From the NCBI GenBank assembly GCA_006937955.1, contig SSNP01000005.1, positions 7,819,530 to 7,883,529 on the forward strand: 64,000 nucleotides of DNA. The letters run 5' to 3'. The translations under genes and the position numbers were made by a program. The notes below the pieces were generated by a model. The model did no database searches. It had not been told where the DNA came from and saw only the letters and a program-made list of their open reading frames with translations. This DNA comes from Pachypanchax playfairii. Taxonomy: Eukaryota > Chordata > Actinopteri > Cyprinodontiformes > Aplocheilidae. Below, piece after piece: positions 59,015-64,000 of the stretch (position 1 is its first letter; each line of letters starts with the position of its first letter).

Positions 59015-62000
59015 GAGTAACTAAAGAGGTAACTTAAGAAAGTAAAAGAAACAAATGAATGTATGCTGTAATCCAGAATCACTGGAGATGATAATCACAT
59101 TAAAAGGATAATAATCATTATTACCTGAAAATAGCAACCTCAATTTTGGTTCGAAATCAAGATAATGTGGGTGTTGCTCTTCAAAAAAGCTGAATAATTT
59201 TCAGTGAAGCCCTAGAGAAATAAGTACATGTCAGTCGAAATACATCAGCAGTACCTGAATAGAGCTTATTATAGTTCCCCTTTTAGGTTCAGATTTTGCA
59301 TGCTTCTCATGTCTTATCAATGATTTAGAATGACCTGATTCACTTATTTTTGCTCCTTTATCTTGGATAAGGCATAATGCTCAAGTGAAAGAGATGGAGA
59401 TTGGAAGAGAGTAAATTATGCACGGGTAAAATGCAGTGGAGTGAGGAACTCAAGGAGATGGAGTCTAAGTGAGTCAACTGCTTCCAACCAAATATATGTA
59501 CTTCTTTGTAAATTAGGAAAAAATAAACCTGTTTTCTCAAGGTTCACACATCTTTCTTCGCTCCTCTTTTTTTCTCTCTCTCTGCCTCTTTTTCTATTCC
59601 TGCTGACAGAGTTACTAAAAACTGGCAACCTTTTTCTTTCCAAGCTTGAACTTTTATGTGTAGACAGAATATAGAGTTTAGCTTTTATTTTTGGTGTGAC
59701 TTTTTGTTCAATGAGATTAGGCGAAGGTGACTTTTATCCCAGAGGGAAGAAAAAAAAAAAAACAAGGATGTTCTTATAGGCTTGCAGAGAGCAGCAAATG
59801 GTTGAGAAAAGAAAATCGGGGAGGGGGTTCTAAACTGAAAATCCATTGCATAGGGACCCATTTGCTCAGTAAATGCTATCTTTGTATTTGACTCTGCTTA
59901 GGATGACAAGAGCAAGGCAAAGCATATAATGAAATACAGAGATGTATTATGAGATATAAGTAACGGACCCATGCACCCAGATGCAGCAATTTAAGGCCAA
60001 GTCTCTCTGCTTAATTTCCTCCTCAGTGAATGAAATGACCAACAGTATTAACCTTTGAGAGGAGAAGGAAGATGTTTTATGCAAGCATGGGAAATAGGGA
60101 AAATTGTACCTAAACTACACAGTCACATAGGACAACATTTTGTGTGGAACTTAGCTGGGTTAATCTACCCAACCATAACTGGGCTATCAGTGTAAGCTGT
60201 GTACATCCAGGTAAACAAGCCTAGAGCTATATTCACTTCTTTGGAAGAGCAGTTCAAAACTCTTGCACTCAGCAGATTCAACAGAAACACTGCTTCCATT
60301 TCAAATGAATCCAGAGGGGACACCTTCCTGAGAGGTTGCATTTGAATCTGCCCTTAGGGTCACAACAAGATGGGACATAGGAATGCTTTAAAAATGTGAT
60401 TAGCCCCTTCAGGTCAAAGAGAGGATGAGTGGTTGTCCACCTCAGGTTCAGCTCAATATACTGAGTGAGTGTCCTGCTCTCCTTCATTTACCCTCTTCAA
60501 TGTCCACAAGCACACTGGGAGCTTAAAGAGTATTTGCTAGAGTTATTGTACTTATCACCATATCAAAGCTCCCTGAGGGATTGAGATAGAATGTAATAAA
60601 CAAAAGGATGTATCAGATATTTATTCAAATACCACAAACCAATGCAGGTATTTGTATTTTTTGAAACTTTCCCAGAGGTTTTTATCGTTAAAAGAGCACA
60701 TTTGAATTTTTTTTTTATTCAGATAGTGTTAGTGCTGACTTAAAGTATATCTGCTTTATAGTTCCAGCAGTAACACCTGCTGGGTTCTGTCACCAGTCCA
60801 GCTAAATCAGCAATTTGAAAAGTCTTTTAAAAGTGTTTATAAGCCGTTAGAAGTCCAACAAAAAGTCAGATGCGGTGACTGAAACTATTTCAACTGAAAA
60901 GAAGAAAGGAAGGGGGAAAAGCAATAGAGCCTGCCCCCTTGTGCATTATATCTGCTCAGTTTACTGCAAATAACAGCCACATTAAATAAACTAAAGAGCT
61001 GCATGTATGTTAGAAGATGATTGATAGGTTCCTGTCAAGATTTTCTGCACTGCTCAGAAAGAATCTGTTGTAATTTTTTGTTTGTTTATTTAAAATGTTT
61101 TTTTTTTTTTCTTTGTGTGCACAAGGGGTTGGATTGGGTGGTGTGGGGGTGGTTCAAGTCAAGCTAACAAATGACAAAACAGGCAAAGCCAATCAAGGTT
61201 CAGGCCCCCTGAAACGGTACTGCACAGACATGTCCTCCAGCTACAGAGCTGTGATACATCTCCTTGGCTGTTTTTTGTTAACTCGGCTTTTTCAAGGCTA
61301 TCCATTCTACCATGGTGCTCGATGTTGCAGCAAAGTCTTCCAAGTCAGAGCCCCTTTCTCCATTTACCTTTACACTATGTCTACTATGTGCTTTAGCTAC
61401 GTTTTCGCCAATTTTCTGAAGCATGACACTAGGAAGGTAATAGCTGTCTTTTTTTACAAAGCAAAAACTCCACCTTCCAATTGTCACAGGCATTTCACGG
61501 GAGGTATCCTGGAAAGTGAGATGAGCCAGTGCGTTGTCCTCTCATCTTGATTTTGTCTAAATGGTTGAGCACATCTTGAATGCTGACTGACCACTTTCCC
61601 TTCTATAGTGATTCCTTTTTTATCGCTCATTCAACAACCTGCAGCAATGAGAACTGTGCTAAGGCAAGATGGTGTGCGTCACATGCTGTTTGACGGCTGT
61701 CAGGGCACTTCATCATTCCCCTTCTTTGGTCAAAAGTAGACTTGTGGATTCACTGTTCACTGAACTTGCAGTGAGTTTTTTATATAAATATAATTTTCAT
61801 TCAGCATTGACACACTTTTTCCCTTGTGTTCAGCTGTAATATGTGCATTCAGCCATTTTTGCACCTAGGTAAATCTCAGTGCACACCTTTTTATTTTTAG
61901 TTAGTAGTTTGGGATTGACAGCTGGAGATTAAATTTGTCCATCACATCTAGGCTCTTTCTTGACTAAAGCAAAGCTTTGAGAAATATAAAATATATCAAG

Positions 62001-62205
62001 ACATTGCTTAGTGAAAAACTCTCAGAAAAATACTCTAGATAACACACCTATTTTTTTATTTTTTTTTATCTTCCTCAGGTCCCATTACTGTTAACCTCAT
62101 GCAAACTTGTGCAAGCTTGATTCTCACAAGATTTGGAGTTTTCCAAACCTATGAAAATTTGTCTTTTATTACTCCAACTAAACTGTCTGACTCGACTCCA
62201 CTGGT
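59015..62205. other. Non-coding, no credible gene
   Basis: Holds CT-rich sequence near 59565-59600 and poly-T near 61099-61111. An open frame of 151 codons on the plus strand (61095-61550) begins with poly-Phe encoded by poly-T and shows no domain. 61650-61760 is repeat-free. Nothing else is recognised. Confidence 0.35.
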
Positions 62206-62645
62206 GTTGCGGACCAATCGTTTGTTAGCATTGTGTTTGGGGTGGGCGCATGGGCGGGTGTTCAGGCATGACGATAGCACCAAGTGCCCAGGCAAAGCAA
62301 AACAAACATGGCATACACGTATAGAAGAAGCTGCTACTGAGTCTGTATTAGGAGAACTAGAGACAATTTATTTGTTAAAAAATGAGCAAAGAGAAACATT
62401 TTGTGCATTTCTTGAAGGCAAAGATGTGTGTGCTTTTCTCCTAACTGGCAATTTGTTCCCAGGCGCATATGGTATACGACATATGAGTCATTACTGTGAT
62501 TGGCTAAAGACAAATCATGGTAGGTGGACACTTGTTGGCACGTCCTCCAATAAGTTAAAAATATTATACCAGATAACCCCCCCCCCTTTTCAGATACTTT
62601 CTATGTGTAGCCTAGACTCAATAATGGGCGGGGCTACACATTGAT
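62206..62645 (+). pseudogene. RecQ-helicase-like N-terminal fragment in a repeat
   Basis: A short open stretch at about 62373-62453 reads LKNEQRETFCAFLEGKDV then LLTG. This corresponds to the Q-motif region (LKxEQxEAxxxFLxGKDV) and the start of Walker A (LPTGxGKS) of RecQ-family SF2 helicases, in particular a RecQ-like ORF that recurs in teleost repeats. The GxGKS lysine is absent, because the match breaks off at TG and continues as unrelated GC-richer sequence, so no helicase activity is possible. Upstream (62206-62330) is promoter-like (CCAATCG, GGGTGGGCGC) followed by an ATG context. A 10-bp-arm inverted repeat (ATGTGTAGCC / GGCTACACAT, 62603-62641) closes the region. It may be an internally deleted, non-autonomous copy of a helicase-bearing repeat. 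Confidence 0.45.
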
Positions 62646-64000
62646 CTGGCTTTTTCCAGGTTACATTAATGTGACTAAAGTAACAAAACTGAAAATGAAT
62701 TGATATAAGCAGTAGCTATAAACATTTAAATTAGCTTTATTCCAGGCAACATGTTTTCTTCATGAACTGTTTTATTAATGTATTTACAGTAAAATAAGTT
62801 GTTTTCTAACTTTTTGTATTAAGAAATGTAACAAATGCAGCTGCAACCCTTTGCGGTAATATGAACTAAATAAATACACAGATAATGTAAACATGCTCAC
62901 AGTTCTAACAGAATCAGCTGTTACTTTAATTTTTAAAGCAACAGCTGACTCTGTTGTATTTAAAGGTGTAATGACTTAACAAATCTGTGTTACAACAGAA
63001 ACCCCTATCAAGCCCAACAATTTGGTTATTGTTTGTAACAAGAAGTCCATAACTCCATCTTGAAAGGTTTATTTATGACCATGCTCTGAAAATAAGTGGG
63101 ATATTTAGCTATAATCTTTTTTTCCCCTTTTTGATATATACTATTAGCTGTGTTGAGAACCAGCACTATCCTTCTTGCAGTGTCAAATTTATGCAACACT
63201 TGTAAAATATTCAACAATTTTCTGTAAATATCGCAACTATAAAAGACTGAATTAAAAAATATTTTTGATACAAATTTTTCAATTAAGGGTACATTGTTTT
63301 GGAGAAGAATGTTAAGTCATCTTTTTAGTGCTTGGAGAAAATTACTAGTTAAAATAAAAGGTGCATGAGTGACCAATAGTAAACAGATGTAGTTTTTTTT
63401 AAGCTTGTAAAATATTTTAAGCTTAAGCTAAGAAATCTTTTGCTTCACTCAAAGTTATTTAAAAATTATTGTATCAACATAAAGTGTTTGCATACTCAAA
63501 CTATACTAAAAATACATGTTTTGACAAGATTAAACAATAGCTGTAAAAAATGCATTAAATAATTTAAGCAATGAATATTTTAGTTTACAAAAAAATACTT
63601 TCACTTTGACAGATTATTCTCTTCACGCGCTCTTTGTAATTTGGAAACACTGTTCGGATGAAAATTCCAAATTTCTCTTGTATTCCCTAAACACAAAGAG
63701 CATTAGCTGGTGAACAAGAGTTTCTAATATGATCAAAGTGCATCAGTAAAGCAGGATGCCAGGGGGGAAATGGTTGTTTCATGTAGCTGGGATCAGAAAC
63801 TATTTATTCTCACAAACAAATGACAACATTTTTAATCAATATAAGATTGTGTTTTGTTTTGTTTTTTTACATTAATTTACTATCAAACAGTCCCATCAGA
63901 AATGGACTATTTCACACCAGACAAAGAAAGCTATGAAACTCTGGCAAATTATAAAAACATCAACATTTGTGGTACATTTAAAGAAGAGATTTTTTTTTCT
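62646..64000. other. Non-coding, AT-rich
   Basis: No gene, exon or named repeat recognised up to the window edge. Confidence 0.4.

Noticed and set aside
61095..61550. 151-codon open frame on the plus strand
   Set aside because: Begins with Phe residues encoded by a poly-T tract, has no recognisable domain, and no start context or partner exons.

Overview
This window looks like AT-rich, mostly non-coding chromosomal DNA from a ray-finned (teleost) fish. The evidence is the repeat content: a salmonid/flatfish-type Tc1 transposon with 200-bp inverted repeats, remnants of L2/CR1-like and RLE-type LINEs, TGTCA-ended LTR-like repeats, foldback/MITE-like elements and many copies of a short interspersed repeat that is ubiquitous in teleosts (CCATCC...GGGTCGC...). 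There are no bacterial features, no operons and no recognisable host multi-exon gene. The species cannot be fixed from the sequence. Repeat families are assigned from remembered consensus patterns, not from a database search.

Layout. 1-5 kb: a decayed minus-strand LINE (endonuclease part) and a fragment of an SGNH-hydrolase-like retroelement ORF. 6.6-8.2 kb: a complete, apparently intact Tc1/mariner transposon with an uninterrupted 340-aa transposase; this is the only convincing protein-coding gene. 9-20 kb: LTR-like fragments, a hAT-like stretch, an (ATCA)n microsatellite joined to a degenerate repeat, a 543-bp GC-rich MITE and two copies of an ACCTCC-type MITE. 20-25 kb: mostly unique DNA. 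25-32 kb: a CpG-rich LTR-like element, a related partial copy, one 10-N assembly gap and one single N. 34-37 kb: more LTR-like and interspersed repeats and an L2-type 3' tail. 37-45 kb: largely unique DNA. 45.6-46.3 kb: a 706-bp MITE. 50-59 kb: LINE scraps, a tRNA-headed SINE/hAT-like repeat, a long RLE-type LINE remnant and a solo LTR. 62 kb: a broken RecQ-helicase-like fragment inside a probable non-autonomous element.

How it works together: the transposase is predicted to bind the direct repeats inside its own terminal repeats and mobilise the element as a self-contained unit. Nothing else here shows evidence of cooperating genes. Some repeat-free stretches have the texture of intergenic regulatory DNA (possible conserved non-coding elements), but that is inference and needs cross-species alignment. 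I found no clear new biological system; the most notable object is the young, probably transposition-competent Tc1 copy.
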